From positions 1-64,000 of the forward strand of contig CAZCFZ010000019.1 in assembly GCA_964498065.1 (NCBI GenBank): 64,000 nucleotides of DNA, read 5' to 3'. This stretch comes from FEN-1297 sp964498065 (GTDB taxonomy: Bacteria; Bacteroidota; Ignavibacteria; Ignavibacteriales; Ignavibacteriaceae). Below the pieces are notes generated by a model, which was not told the DNA's origin, searched no databases, and saw only the letters and a program-made list of their open reading frames with translations. This document shows positions 17,499 to 26,341 of this stretch, one piece after another. A program made the position numbers and the translations under genes. Each line of letters opens with the position of its first letter. The stretch's first letter is position 1.

Positions 17499-18108
17499 AT
17501 TTTAAAATAGAAGTTCCGTTATATTTCTGAAAAAGCTCTATGATTTTTATAAGTGTGCATGAATATTTGGTTGATTTAAGCGGAGGTAATGAAAGAAATT
17601 CTTTTCTAATGCTGTTAATAAGATTTAAGTTCAGTTCATCAAAATTCAAGAATCTTGCCGATGCCAGCGAAACAATTGCACTTTTTAATATAGAAGCTTT
17701 AACTCTAATAGAATTAGGTGAGCTTCTTCCCGGATGAATATGAATATATCTGTCTTCATTTTTCCCGAAACGTAAAATCCAATTTGAATCGTCGGGCAAT
17801 TTTAATTCACGGTATTCTTTACCTAAAAATTCAAGCCACTTTTTGAAAGAAATTTTATCATAAATATCCGAATAATTCAACTTTTCAAGAACTAATTTAC
17901 AAATATCAAAGGGGCTCAATAATCCCACATATAAATCAATTTGTGAATTACCTATCAATTTTATATTTAATATAAAACTTCTAAATGTCAATTCATTTTG
18001 AGGCTTCACAGATAAAATTTTATCTGATAAAAATTCTTTATGATGCTTCCATAAATTAAATTGGAAGTTTGACGGTATTTCAAATTTCAAGGTCTCAATA
18101 AAATTCAA
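17497..18108 (-). CDS. hypothetical protein, unknown family
   Basis: No family is recognised for this 203-residue, soluble-looking protein. There is no signal peptide or membrane helix. The most conserved-looking region is around residues 118-145 (DRYIHIHPGRSSPNSIRVK, followed by ASILKSAIVSLASARF). Its two histidines plus arginine and serine could form an active or binding site, perhaps for a nucleic acid or phosphate. The rest alternates helices and strands with many aromatic residues. It is a single gene. Its 469-base upstream region carries tandem AGTAA-N3-TTACT palindromes shared with another locus. Confidence 0.6.
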   Translation of the reverse strand: MNFIETLKFEIPSNFQFNLWKHHKEFLSDKILSVKPQNELTFRSFILNIKLIGNSQIDLYVGLLSPFDICKLVLEKLNYSDIYDKISFKKWLEFLGKEYRELKLPDDSNWILRFGKNEDRYIHIHPGRSSPNSIRVKASILKSAIVSLASARFLNFDELNLNLINSIRKEFLSLPPLKSTKYSCTLIKIIELFQKYNGTSILK

Positions 18109-18577
18109 ATTAAAACCTCAATATCTTTCATAACAGCTAAGTATTAATTAAAGTCTTACCAATATGTTTTTGAACAATCATTTTTCATTATGATCGATAA
18201 CAATATCATTTCAGAAATTAATTATTATCTTAAATTGAGTTCTATTTTAGAATAAATTTAAGTAAATTTTACTTATAAATATTTATTTACAAGTAAATTT
18301 TACGGTACAGTATCCATCTAAAAAATCAATATAAAAGCATGCGGCTTTAATATTTTATAAGTAAATATTTTGTGGATGGAAATTCCGGCACGCTCATAAT
18401 ATTTAGCTCTATTATTTAAGAATTTTAATATATTTTAAAAATTAGGATTTATTTAATCTGTTGGTATAAATATTGACATTTAATGGCAATTATTTAATCC
18501 GGCTTTTTAAATTTTAATAATTATTATATTATTTTCTTAATTTATTTAATTAGAATCAACCAATGAGGGCTGACTAA
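18109..18577. other. long AT-rich divergent intergenic region
   Basis: No gene is visible in this very AT-rich region between two divergent genes. The one structured signal is a pair of near-identical palindromes annotated separately. The length and divergence suggest that it holds promoters for both the hypothetical gene on the left and the trans-envelope cluster on the right. No promoter could be assigned with confidence. Confidence 0.5.
18261..18304. promoter_or_regulatory. tandem AGTAA-N3-TTACT operator-like palindromes, locus 1
   Basis: Two 13-base sites, AGTAAATTTTACT (18261-18273) and AGTAAATTTTACG (18292-18304), have centres 31 bases apart, about three helical turns. The same motif occurs in tandem at 39270-39304, with centres 22 bases apart. 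Phased pairs of a palindrome in two unrelated intergenic regions suggest a dimeric transcription factor, which is an inference. Either divergent neighbour could be the target. Confidence 0.5.
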
Positions 18578-19570
18578 ATGTTTTTAAAAGGAAACAAAAA
18601 AGATGTGTCAACGGATAATGTTACACATATTTCCGAATTGATTTCAAAAAACGGTATGGAAGAAGAAGTTGAAAACTTCGTAACACGATCTGTACATGAT
18701 ATAAAATTCACGGTTATTATAAAACCGGCAATTATTTCATTAGTTGCTTTAGTAATATCTTTCTTTATCGACCTGTCTTATGTACCTATTTTAGGTGATG
18801 TTTCAATTAATATTGGTAAATATTTATTCCCAAGTTGGAAGCCGACGCCGAGTCCTGTCGTACCCTTTACATTTTGGTGGCTGCCTGTTTTGGTATATGT
18901 TCTATTTATATTTTTAGCTTGGCTGGCTTATAACAAATTAAAAATAGAACTTGTTAGGACTCCTGCATCCGAAACAATTGATAGAATAATTACATCATAT
19001 ACCAGTGTTGTCGACAGTATTTCCACTGCACTGCCTTTAATTGGCGCTGCAATTCTTTTAATTAGTATCCGTCTCGGCGAAGCAATATTTGTCGGACTAT
19101 CTGTTCCTTTCGAAATAAAATCTTTAATAATACTGGCGCTGGGAAAATTATTTGAACCGGTACTTGATCAGCTAAGTGTTGAATTTCAGAGTATTGTTAA
19201 TCATGTAATAAGTTTTAAGGAGCGATATTATTCCAAGATACAGATTGACAGTTCCAATAATCTTTTGAATAAGCTTTCACCGATAGATTCAAATAAGAAT
19301 GTCGAAATATCCGAAAAAGCAATTGAGAATTTAAATAAATTTAATTTGCTGCTTGAACGAACAGCAAAATTAAGTGTTGTTTTAAATTCGAATCTTAGTT
19401 TAGTAAATCAATTGTATGAAAAGATGAATTCGGCAGCGGATATAAGTAATGAAAAGATGGAGCAGCTTAAATCACTTGCAAACTCCATAACTCAGGCAAC
19501 GGATTCGCTGAAAGATGAAAAGGCTATTACCGGTCTAAAACATCTTGAAGCTATTGTGAATAAGAAGTAA
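18578..19570 (+). CDS. GldL-like inner-membrane motor protein
   Basis: The 330-residue protein has hydrophobic segments near 45-67, 98-118, 147-173 and 178-196. A long cytoplasmic helical tail (245-330, coiled-coil-like with many Ser/Asn/Leu) follows. The third segment, ISIRLGEAIFVGLSVPFE (about 163-179), aligns by eye with the GldL helix LSIGLLTEALIFAFSAFE, placing Glu168 at the proton-pathway glutamate. The tail also resembles the GldL C-terminus. GldL is the stator of the type IX secretion and gliding motor. The next two genes give a periplasmic and an outer-membrane partner. The remote homology is inferred by eye. A related MotA/ExbB-like protein is the alternative. Confidence 0.6.
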   Translation: MFLKGNKKDVSTDNVTHISELISKNGMEEEVENFVTRSVHDIKFTVIIKPAIISLVALVISFFIDLSYVPILGDVSINIGKYLFPSWKPTPSPVVPFTFWWLPVLVYVLFIFLAWLAYNKLKIELVRTPASETIDRIITSYTSVVDSISTALPLIGAAILLISIRLGEAIFVGLSVPFEIKSLIILALGKLFEPVLDQLSVEFQSIVNHVISFKERYYSKIQIDSSNNLLNKLSPIDSNKNVEISEKAIENLNKFNLLLERTAKLSVVLNSNLSLVNQLYEKMNSAADISNEKMEQLKSLANSITQATDSLKDEKAITGLKHLEAIVNKK

Positions 19571-19577
19571 TATTAAA

Positions 19578-20534
19578 ATGGTGAGAAAAAATCACGATAG
19601 TAAATTTATTATTTATGAAGTGCTGTACATTTTTGTAATAACAGTACTCGTTTTAAAAGGCGCCGACCTTGACCTTGATAAGGTAATATCAACAAATAGA
19701 GCCGTCTCCAAAGGTGTTAGAGATTCTCTGGTAACAATGATTGATTCACTTACTTCCAAGGGATTGAACTTTGAAATTAAGCTTAATCCGAATGTTCAGC
19801 AGCAGAATAAAGAATTAAAAGAGAAGGTTGAAATTCTTAATAAAAAAGTTGCGTCGCTTAGTAAAAAAATAAAGCTTCTTCCTCCCGAAGAAACTAAACC
19901 GAAAGAGGAATCCAAACCAAAGGAACAAACAATTTTGCAGTCTCCGATTTCTATAACACAAACATTTTATCAATACACATGGAACACTGCAAAAAACAGC
20001 GGTAACGTACCTACTATAATTTATGATCCTAAAAACATGAACGAACCGATTGTTACAATTCCCCCCGGACAGGAAAAGAAATTTAACCTTATGGGACAAG
20101 ATGAAGTAATAGCAAAATACGGCACCCAGGAAGAAAAAATTAATGTGGTTCCGTTAAAGCCACCTCAAATTAAGATCACTAAAGTTACAACAAAAATGGA
20201 TGCCTCAACAATTTATGTGCAGGATTTGCAAAATATTACCGTATTCAATGTAACTATTATTTATTTAAGACCCGAGCAGTTAAAAGTAACTCACTCAGGA
20301 CCAATTTCAGTTTCCGGACCGTATAAAGACAACAACGGTAATAATGTTTACTATGTATCTTTAAAAATTGCCTCGAATGAAACTAAGTATGATGACTGGA
20401 TAAATCGTCCCGGAACTTTACAGGAAGCCGACGGAAGATATAAGGCAAATTTCTTTTTCTTTGTAACGGATAAAATTTCCAAAGCACATGCCGAAGCTGG
20501 GGATTCTTTTTATTTCACAGATTTTTCAAAATAA
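19578..20534 (+). CDS. GldM-like single-span periplasmic protein
   Basis: One N-terminal transmembrane helix (about 11-28, IIYEVLYIFVITVLVLKGA, containing Glu14) is followed by a helical region and a coiled coil (about 72-100). A Pro/Glu/Lys spacer (about 104-122) then leads to a beta-rich periplasmic part (about 130-318). The layout parallels GldM, in which one helix enters the GldL channel and stacked periplasmic domains reach the outer membrane. At 318 residues it is much shorter than GldM (about 510). It starts seven bases after the GldL-like gene, so they are co-transcribed. The family assignment rests on topology and context, not on a clear motif. Confidence 0.55.
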   Translation: MVRKNHDSKFIIYEVLYIFVITVLVLKGADLDLDKVISTNRAVSKGVRDSLVTMIDSLTSKGLNFEIKLNPNVQQQNKELKEKVEILNKKVASLSKKIKLLPPEETKPKEESKPKEQTILQSPISITQTFYQYTWNTAKNSGNVPTIIYDPKNMNEPIVTIPPGQEKKFNLMGQDEVIAKYGTQEEKINVVPLKPPQIKITKVTTKMDASTIYVQDLQNITVFNVTIIYLRPEQLKVTHSGPISVSGPYKDNNGNNVYYVSLKIASNETKYDDWINRPGTLQEADGRYKANFFFFVTDKISKAHAEAGDSFYFTDFSK

Positions 20535-20555
20535 TTTCAAAATAATATAAACTCT

Positions 20556-21695
20556 ATGCGTTATAATTTACTTTTTATATTACTATCTCTTTCATTAACT
20601 CTTTTTTTAACAATAAAAGTTAATGCACAAACCTCAGAGGAACAGAAAATCGAATATTATCAAATGGAACCTCTCGATGACAGTTTATTTATAAAAATAC
20701 AATCAGAATTGTTTATTTCACCGCCGGATCCTAAAGCTGAAATTATAGTCGATTTACGTGATAAGAATAATCAGACAATTTCAGTAAAAGGTGTTTTATA
20801 TCCATTTTTAGCTTTAACACCGGAAACTAGAGCTAAAGTTATAACGTATCCGTTTAAAATAAATCTTGAAGAAAATATTAATTACGGAAGTGTATTTACA
20901 AGGGTTCTTTCGAAACTTAATTTAGGAAAATTTGTTTCTCCCCCTTCACTTTATCAAATTTCATCAACATTGGGATATATTAATCCGTTCCTGCAATTAT
21001 TTGGAGGAGAGCCGTTTGGCATCCCTATAAAAAATGATCTGGGAATATCATTTGGAATCGGGACACCGTATTCCGGGCCGTTTGAAACTAATTTTGTTCA
21101 AGCCGGCGTTCACTTATTGGGTTTTTACGGAGGCGTTTATAACAGTGTCGATGCATTAACTCAATATAAAAATGAAAATAACCAAAATAATATTTATGCA
21201 ACAAGCGGATATGACTTCGGCTATGTTGTACCTCTCGGTAATTTTTTCGAATTCGATTATTTAAAATCAACAAAAGCTTTTACATCCAGTCAACTAAAAA
21301 CGATTAGGGATGCAGATACATTAGGCATGGTACCAAAAGTTTTAGACGGAGGTTATCTTAACTGGGAGCTTAGATATCCTATTAGAATTTTGGGATCGAC
21401 CCGTGCAAAGTTTTATGTTGCACACTACTTAAATGAAGTTCATATAGGTTTTACAGGGCGCGAACTCTCTCTTTCCGGCAATACATTTGATTTCAGTTTT
21501 GACGGAATGGTACACAGTGATGTAAGACAGCCGCAGTATGTTGTAAATGTCCTTGTCCAGAGGATTTTTGACGATTGGGCTTTTAGTGCTATTGCGATAG
21601 GTCCCTCTTTTATTCTCTCAAAAAGAGATTCAGGAAGTTTCGGGATTATCTCATTGTTTTTTAATATAAGAATAAAAGTAGGTACGTCATTATAG
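20556..21695 (+). CDS. outer-membrane beta-barrel partner of the GldLM-like pair
   Basis: A signal peptide (about 1-24, ending KVNAQ) is followed by a soluble-looking segment (25-130) and a barrel-like region. The barrel region includes LGISFGIGTPYSGPFETNF, GVHLLGFYGGVY, YDFGYVVPLGNFFEFDY, WELRYPIRILG and FGIISLFFNIRIKVG. No named family is assigned. It lies 21 bases after the GldM-like gene and is the last gene of the cluster, so it is the natural outer-membrane partner, in the way PorP/SprF barrels accompany GldLM. This role is inferred from position. Confidence 0.6.
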   Translation: MRYNLLFILLSLSLTLFLTIKVNAQTSEEQKIEYYQMEPLDDSLFIKIQSELFISPPDPKAEIIVDLRDKNNQTISVKGVLYPFLALTPETRAKVITYPFKINLEENINYGSVFTRVLSKLNLGKFVSPPSLYQISSTLGYINPFLQLFGGEPFGIPIKNDLGISFGIGTPYSGPFETNFVQAGVHLLGFYGGVYNSVDALTQYKNENNQNNIYATSGYDFGYVVPLGNFFEFDYLKSTKAFTSSQLKTIRDADTLGMVPKVLDGGYLNWELRYPIRILGSTRAKFYVAHYLNEVHIGFTGRELSLSGNTFDFSFDGMVHSDVRQPQYVVNVLVQRIFDDWAFSAIAIGPSFILSKRDSGSFGIISLFFNIRIKVGTSL

Positions 21696-21936
21696 CGCAT
21701 AAAATATTTTTAATCATTTGAATTCTTGGATTAGAAGTTCTTTTTAGAATAAACTTATTTAAGTGAATTACAATTCATTTTATTTTACGAAAAGATTCTT
21801 CAACTTTTGAATAATATTTAATTATTCATATTACTTTTCATTTAAAGTTCATTTCTTTACATCTTATTGTTTAATGAAAAGTTTCTTCATATTTTTATCA
21901 TAATTCTTTTCAAAGCCAATTAAAAGAGGGAGATTT

Positions 21937-22467
21937 ATGTTTTGGTTAAAAATTATTAGAAACTTTATAAAAATTTTACGGGAAGGACAAACTCCGGTTC
22001 AAATTGCCGGCGGTTTTGCACTAGGTTCAATTATAGGGCTTTCACCTAATTTAACAATCCAAGGAATATTAGTTTGGCTTATAATTCTTATTCTTGATGT
22101 AAACCTTTCTTCTGCAATCTTATCCTTTACATTATTCAGTATAATAGCATTTTTATTTGATCCTCTTATTAACCGCCTTGGTTTCTTCGTACTGACTCAA
22201 ATTGATTTCTTAAAAGATTTCTGGACTTGGCTGTATAATGCACCGGTTGCACCTCTTACCCGGTTCAACAATACAATAGTTATGGGAAGCTTAATTCTTT
22301 CCTTCATTTTATTAATCCCGGTTTTCTTCGGGATGAAATCTTTTGTAATAAATTATAGGTCTCATATCGGCAGTAAAATTGAGAAGTGGAAAATATATCA
22401 AATTATTAAACGAAGCAGCTTAATTCAGCTTTATACCAAAATACGTGATTTCGGAGGATTAAGATGA
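21937..22467 (+). CDS. TIGR03546 (DUF2062-like) membrane protein
   Basis: This 176-residue protein has about four membrane helices. It begins FWLKIIRNFIKILREGQTPVQIAGGFALG and continues GLSPNLTIQGILVWLIILILDVNLSSAILSF, the signature of the TIGR03546 family related to DUF2062. The function is not established. The family is known to sit beside TIGR03545, which is the case here: the start of the next gene overlaps its stop by four bases (ATGA). A GAGGGAG ribosome-binding site lies just before the ATG. Confidence 0.85.
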   Translation: MFWLKIIRNFIKILREGQTPVQIAGGFALGSIIGLSPNLTIQGILVWLIILILDVNLSSAILSFTLFSIIAFLFDPLINRLGFFVLTQIDFLKDFWTWLYNAPVAPLTRFNNTIVMGSLILSFILLIPVFFGMKSFVINYRSHIGSKIEKWKIYQIIKRSSLIQLYTKIRDFGGLR

Positions 22468-24323
22468 GAAAAAAATTCATTCTTTTTGCTTTAATTCCTC
22501 TCGCTGCATTGATTGTTGTTGTATACATTTTTATGGATAGCTGGATTGAATCGGCGCTTGAATACACCGGTGAAAATATTATCGGGGCAAAGGTAGAAAT
22601 TAGTAATCTGCACGTTAATTTTTCACCCCTTGGTTTGGAATGGTCGAAAATAGAAGTTGCCAATCCAAAAGATCCGTGGAAAAATTTATTCCAAACAGGA
22701 AAAGTTAAACTAGCAATTGATGAAGGACAATTATTACGCGGGAAATATATCATAGATGCTATGGAAGTTCATGATCTAATTATCGGGACAAAGCGGAAGA
22801 CAGACGGCTCCCTGCCTTCAACTAAAAGTAAACAGTCTGTTCTTTTAAATGCTCAAAATTCTTTTTCCAATATGGCAAAAGATGCACTTCAAAAAACTCT
22901 CAAATCTTCTCCGATCTTTGACATGACAAAATTGAAAAAAGGATTTAATGTTGATAGCCTGATAAGATCATTCAATTTTAAAACACTTAAACAAATAGAT
23001 ACACTAAAATTTCAGGTTGAAAAGACATCGAAGCAATGGAATGCAGTGCAGCATGATTTTGAAAATTCAAAGAAAAAATTGATTGATATACAGAATAATA
23101 TAAAATCTATAAATCCTTCAAACCTCAATAATATTCAAAGCATTTCAAGTACAATTGCAACTATTGATAACTCAATAAAAAGTGTTAATGAAATCAAACA
23201 GACAATTAATGATAGAAGTTCTTCCATAACTTCCGATATAGAATCGCTTGGAAACTCAGTTGGTTCATTGGATGATTTGGCAAAAGAAGATTTTCAAAAT
23301 TTAAAAAATATGGCTAAGCTTCCAAGCTTAAATGCGCCTTCATTAGCTTCTTTGATAGCCGGAAGTGAAATGTATAAAAAAGCTGTGAGTTACTTGTATT
23401 GGGTTGATTTTGTAAGAACTAATGTTAAAAAACATTCACCCGAACCGGAGTATACATCTCCCCCGAGAATGAAAGGACAAAACATTAATTTCCCGGTCAA
23501 GAGAGGATACCCGAAGTTTTGGATTAAAAAAATATTTATTTCCGGAGGAACCGATAGTTCAACCGTAAAGGATTTTATCCGGGCAAAAGGCGAAATCAAA
23601 AATATCTCCAGTGATCAAACGATTACCGGATTCCCCTTTACAATAAATTTAGAAGGGACATACAATAATGCAAAGGCTTTAAAATTAAGTGCTGTATTCG
23701 ATAGGACTAAAGCATTACCTGATGACGAATATTCGGCAAGTTTTTCCGGTGTCCCTGTCGGGGAGTTTGAATTAGGAAGGAGTAATTTCCTTCCAACTAA
23801 AATTTCCAATGCAGTAATGGCGACAACTTTAAAAATTTCCGTACCCGGCAATCGTTTTGATTCTAATATCGACTTTAAGTTTAATAATGTTAATTTACAA
23901 TTTGAAACACAACCGAAAAACATTGCAGAAAGATTAGTACGAGAAGTTCTTGCAGGCATAAAAGAACTTGAAATTAATTTAAGGATTTGGAACACAAAAG
24001 GTTCCTTCGATGCTGCGTTATCCACAAACCTTGATAATCAATTAGCAAATCAGTTAAGTAAAGTAGTAGGAGCTGAATTATTAAAACTTCAAAACGAACT
24101 TAAAGATAAGTTCAATTCTTTTGTCCTGGCAAAACAAAATCAATTCGAAAGCCTGTATAAAACTAAAATCGGAGAAATTAATAACCAGTTAAATTCTTAT
24201 CAAAGCTTAGTTGATGAGAACCTTAAAATTATTGATTCAAAAAAGAAAGAATTAAATGATAAGCTTGAAAAACTTAAATCAAATGTTATTGAGAATAAAT
24301 TAAAGGATTTGTTTAAAAAATAA
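22464..24323 (+). CDS. TIGR03545 envelope protein with AsmA-like N-terminus
   Basis: The 619-residue product has one N-terminal transmembrane helix (about 5-24). A domain resembling AsmA/DUF748 lipid-groove proteins follows (VEISNLHVNFSPLGLEWSKIEVANP, then IDEGQLLRGKYIIDAMEVHDL). A long coiled-coil segment (about 170-270) comes next, then a beta-rich region (about 290-520) and a second coiled coil (about 540-619). This matches the TIGR03545 family that always pairs with TIGR03546. AsmA-type folds carry lipids across the periplasm, so a lipid-transport or barrier role for the pair is plausible but unproven. Translation is coupled to the preceding gene. Confidence 0.8.
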   Translation: MRKKFILFALIPLAALIVVVYIFMDSWIESALEYTGENIIGAKVEISNLHVNFSPLGLEWSKIEVANPKDPWKNLFQTGKVKLAIDEGQLLRGKYIIDAMEVHDLIIGTKRKTDGSLPSTKSKQSVLLNAQNSFSNMAKDALQKTLKSSPIFDMTKLKKGFNVDSLIRSFNFKTLKQIDTLKFQVEKTSKQWNAVQHDFENSKKKLIDIQNNIKSINPSNLNNIQSISSTIATIDNSIKSVNEIKQTINDRSSSITSDIESLGNSVGSLDDLAKEDFQNLKNMAKLPSLNAPSLASLIAGSEMYKKAVSYLYWVDFVRTNVKKHSPEPEYTSPPRMKGQNINFPVKRGYPKFWIKKIFISGGTDSSTVKDFIRAKGEIKNISSDQTITGFPFTINLEGTYNNAKALKLSAVFDRTKALPDDEYSASFSGVPVGEFELGRSNFLPTKISNAVMATTLKISVPGNRFDSNIDFKFNNVNLQFETQPKNIAERLVREVLAGIKELEINLRIWNTKGSFDAALSTNLDNQLANQLSKVVGAELLKLQNELKDKFNSFVLAKQNQFESLYKTKIGEINNQLNSYQSLVDENLKIIDSKKKELNDKLEKLKSNVIENKLKDLFKK

Positions 24324-24342
24324 TTTTCAAATTATAGCTTTT

Positions 24343-25056
24343 TTAATTGGGATTGGTCGGACGTATATCTACTTCGCTTATTAAAGCTCTGACGGGAAGC
24401 TTTAATATTAATAAAACAGTTTCGGCAATATCTTCCGGTTTTAGGATTTTATTTCGATCCGGATTTATCGAAGAGTTATTGAAAAATTCGGTATCAACAG
24501 AGCCGGGGCATATTGCGGCAACACGTATATTAAATCCACGTACTTCAAGCATTAAAGATTTTGTAAAACCAAGTGCTGCGTGCTTGGATGCAGAATACAT
24601 TGCACCGCCGATAAACGAATTCTTCCCTGCCAGCGATACAATATTTATTATTGCTCCGCTCTTTTTCTCAATCATTTTTGGCAGAACCGCTCTTGAAAAA
24701 TTGAATATCCCATAAAGATTTGCATTTATCTGTTTTTTAAACTCTTCCGAAGATGCATCGATAACTTTCTTAAAAACACTTGTTCCGGCATTATTAATTA
24801 AATTATTAATCTTACCGTATTTGGTAATAATTTTATTAACCGAATCAATTACAAATTTTTCATCTGCAACATCTCCCTTGAAATATTCACACTTAACTCC
24901 GGTATCTTTGATTTCATTCGAAGTACTTTTTAGTGATTCTTCATCACGGCCAAAAATAATAATATCATGATCTTCTTTTGCCAATTTTAAGGCAATATTT
25001 TTTCCTATACCTTTGTTTCCCCCCGTTACTATAGATATTTCTTTTTCTCTGATCAT
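24343..25056 (-). CDS. short-chain dehydrogenase/reductase of the pterin operon
   Basis: This is a classical 237-residue SDR. The NAD(P)-binding TGGNKGIG motif lies near residues 11-18, NNAG near 88, the catalytic Ser in IVSLAGK, and Tyr-x3-Lys in GAMYSASKHAALGF (about 150). It ends ALISEVDIRPTNPN. The last motif resembles the C-terminus of the next SDR, so the two are probably paralogues. It is the last gene of the operon with FolE and a PTPS-type synthase, overlapping the neighbouring SDR by one base. A pteridine side-chain reductase is the best guess from context. A generic 3-oxoacyl reductase is the alternative. Confidence 0.8.
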   Translation of the reverse strand: MIREKEISIVTGGNKGIGKNIALKLAKEDHDIIIFGRDEESLKSTSNEIKDTGVKCEYFKGDVADEKFVIDSVNKIITKYGKINNLINNAGTSVFKKVIDASSEEFKKQINANLYGIFNFSRAVLPKMIEKKSGAIINIVSLAGKNSFIGGAMYSASKHAALGFTKSLMLEVRGFNIRVAAICPGSVDTEFFNNSSINPDRNKILKPEDIAETVLLILKLPVRALISEVDIRPTNPN

Positions 25057-25772
25057 TATATATCTCCGGTAATCGGTCTGATTACTACTTCCTCAGTTAC
25101 CATATTCCCTTTCTGCAGATATAACCAGACTAATAATCGAGCGACGTCTTCGCCGTTCATCATTTTGCCCGAATTCTCTTTTCTTATTTTGCTAGACCAC
25201 ATAGGTGTTTCCGTAGCACCGGGAACAACATTTATAATTCTAATATTATATTTTCTAACTTCTTCTCTTAATGAATCAGTAAATCCTAGTAGGCCCATTT
25301 TTGATGCTGCATAAGCACTGCTGTTTGTAAAAACTTTCTTAGTTACAACCGATAATATATTGATTATTGTTCCGCCGCCTTCTTCGATCATATGAGGGAG
25401 GACATACTTTATAGCATAAATTGATCCTAACAGATTGGTATTAATAATATCATTTATTTCCTGAATTGAATTTAATTCCGCCTTTTTAAAAGAAGTAATG
25501 CCGGCATTATTTATAAGACAATTTATCGGATGTACTGCTAGTATCTTTTTTACGGTTTGATCAATATTTGCTGAAGAAGCAACATTGCACGGCAGTATTT
25601 CAACTTTCAGCTTTTCATCTTTTAATTCGGAGTTAAGTCTTTGAAGTTCCGCTATTCTTCTGGCAGATACAAATACTTGAGCACCGACCCTGGCAAATTC
25701 TAAAGCTGCAGCTTTCCCTATTCCTGAACTTGCACCGGTAATCCATACACCTGATTTATGTGTATTCGTCAT
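25056..25772 (-). CDS. sepiapterin-reductase-like SDR
   Basis: This 238-residue SDR has TGASSGIG (about 13-20), INNAG (about 90) and Tyr-x3-Lys in SAYAASKMGLLGF. It carries VVPGATETPMW and ends TEEVVIRPITGDI. From memory, the Chlorobium tepidum sepiapterin reductase has a TPMW motif and a nearly identical C-terminal EEIILRPTSGDI phrase, which supports a sepiapterin-reductase role. The gene overlaps folE by four bases and the following SDR by one. GTP cyclohydrolase, a PTPS-type synthase and a sepiapterin reductase together make up a complete tetrahydrobiopterin route. Confidence 0.75.
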   Translation of the reverse strand: MTNTHKSGVWITGASSGIGKAAALEFARVGAQVFVSARRIAELQRLNSELKDEKLKVEILPCNVASSANIDQTVKKILAVHPINCLINNAGITSFKKAELNSIQEINDIINTNLLGSIYAIKYVLPHMIEEGGGTIINILSVVTKKVFTNSSAYAASKMGLLGFTDSLREEVRKYNIRIINVVPGATETPMWSSKIRKENSGKMMNGEDVARLLVWLYLQKGNMVTEEVVIRPITGDI

Positions 25773-26341
25773 AGATTTTTAGTAGATATAAGATTCATGA
25801 ATTCCGCCCTTGTTCTAGCGTCTTCCTGAAATATTCCATGTACAGCGCTGGCTGTAGCGGATGAATTTTGTTTTTCAACACCGCGCATCATCATACACAT
25901 ATGAAAAGCTTCTGAAACGACGGCAACGCCGACAGGCTGAATATATTTATTTATTGTATCGGCAATTTGCTGAGTCATTCGTTCCTGCACTTGAAGTCTT
26001 CTGGCAAATACTTCAACTATTCTCGGTATTTTACTTAATCCGATTATTTTACCATCAGGAATATATGCCACATGCACTTTACCAAAAAACGGAAGCATAT
26101 GATGTTCACACAAACTGTAAAAGTCTATATTTTTAACAAGCACCATTTCATCATATTTTTCTTTAAATATTGCACCATTCAAAATTTTTTCTATATTCTT
26201 ATTATATCCTGAAGTTAAAAATTCATATGCTTTAGCTACTCTTTTAGGAGTATTTTTTAATCCTTCCCTTCCAGGATCTTCACCAACTTGTTTCAAGATG
26301 TCGGCAACTAATTTTTCCATTACCATTAAATCCAAAGTCAC
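25769..26341 (-). CDS. folE: GTP cyclohydrolase I
   Basis: The 190-residue enzyme converts GTP to 7,8-dihydroneopterin triphosphate. It shows the family motifs in order: DPGREGLKNTPKRVAKAYEFL, DFYSLCEHHMLPFFGKVHVAYIP (zinc-binding Cys and His) and GLSKIPRIVEVFARRLQVQERM. The second zinc Cys region is HMCMMMRGVEKQ. Its length is normal for the family. It overlaps the upstream PTPS-type gene and the downstream SDR gene by four bases each. The first step and the later steps of a pterin pathway are therefore co-translated. Confidence 0.95.
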   Translation of the reverse strand: MTLDLMVMEKLVADILKQVGEDPGREGLKNTPKRVAKAYEFLTSGYNKNIEKILNGAIFKEKYDEMVLVKNIDFYSLCEHHMLPFFGKVHVAYIPDGKIIGLSKIPRIVEVFARRLQVQERMTQQIADTINKYIQPVGVAVVSEAFHMCMMMRGVEKQNSSATASAVHGIFQEDARTRAEFMNLISTKNL

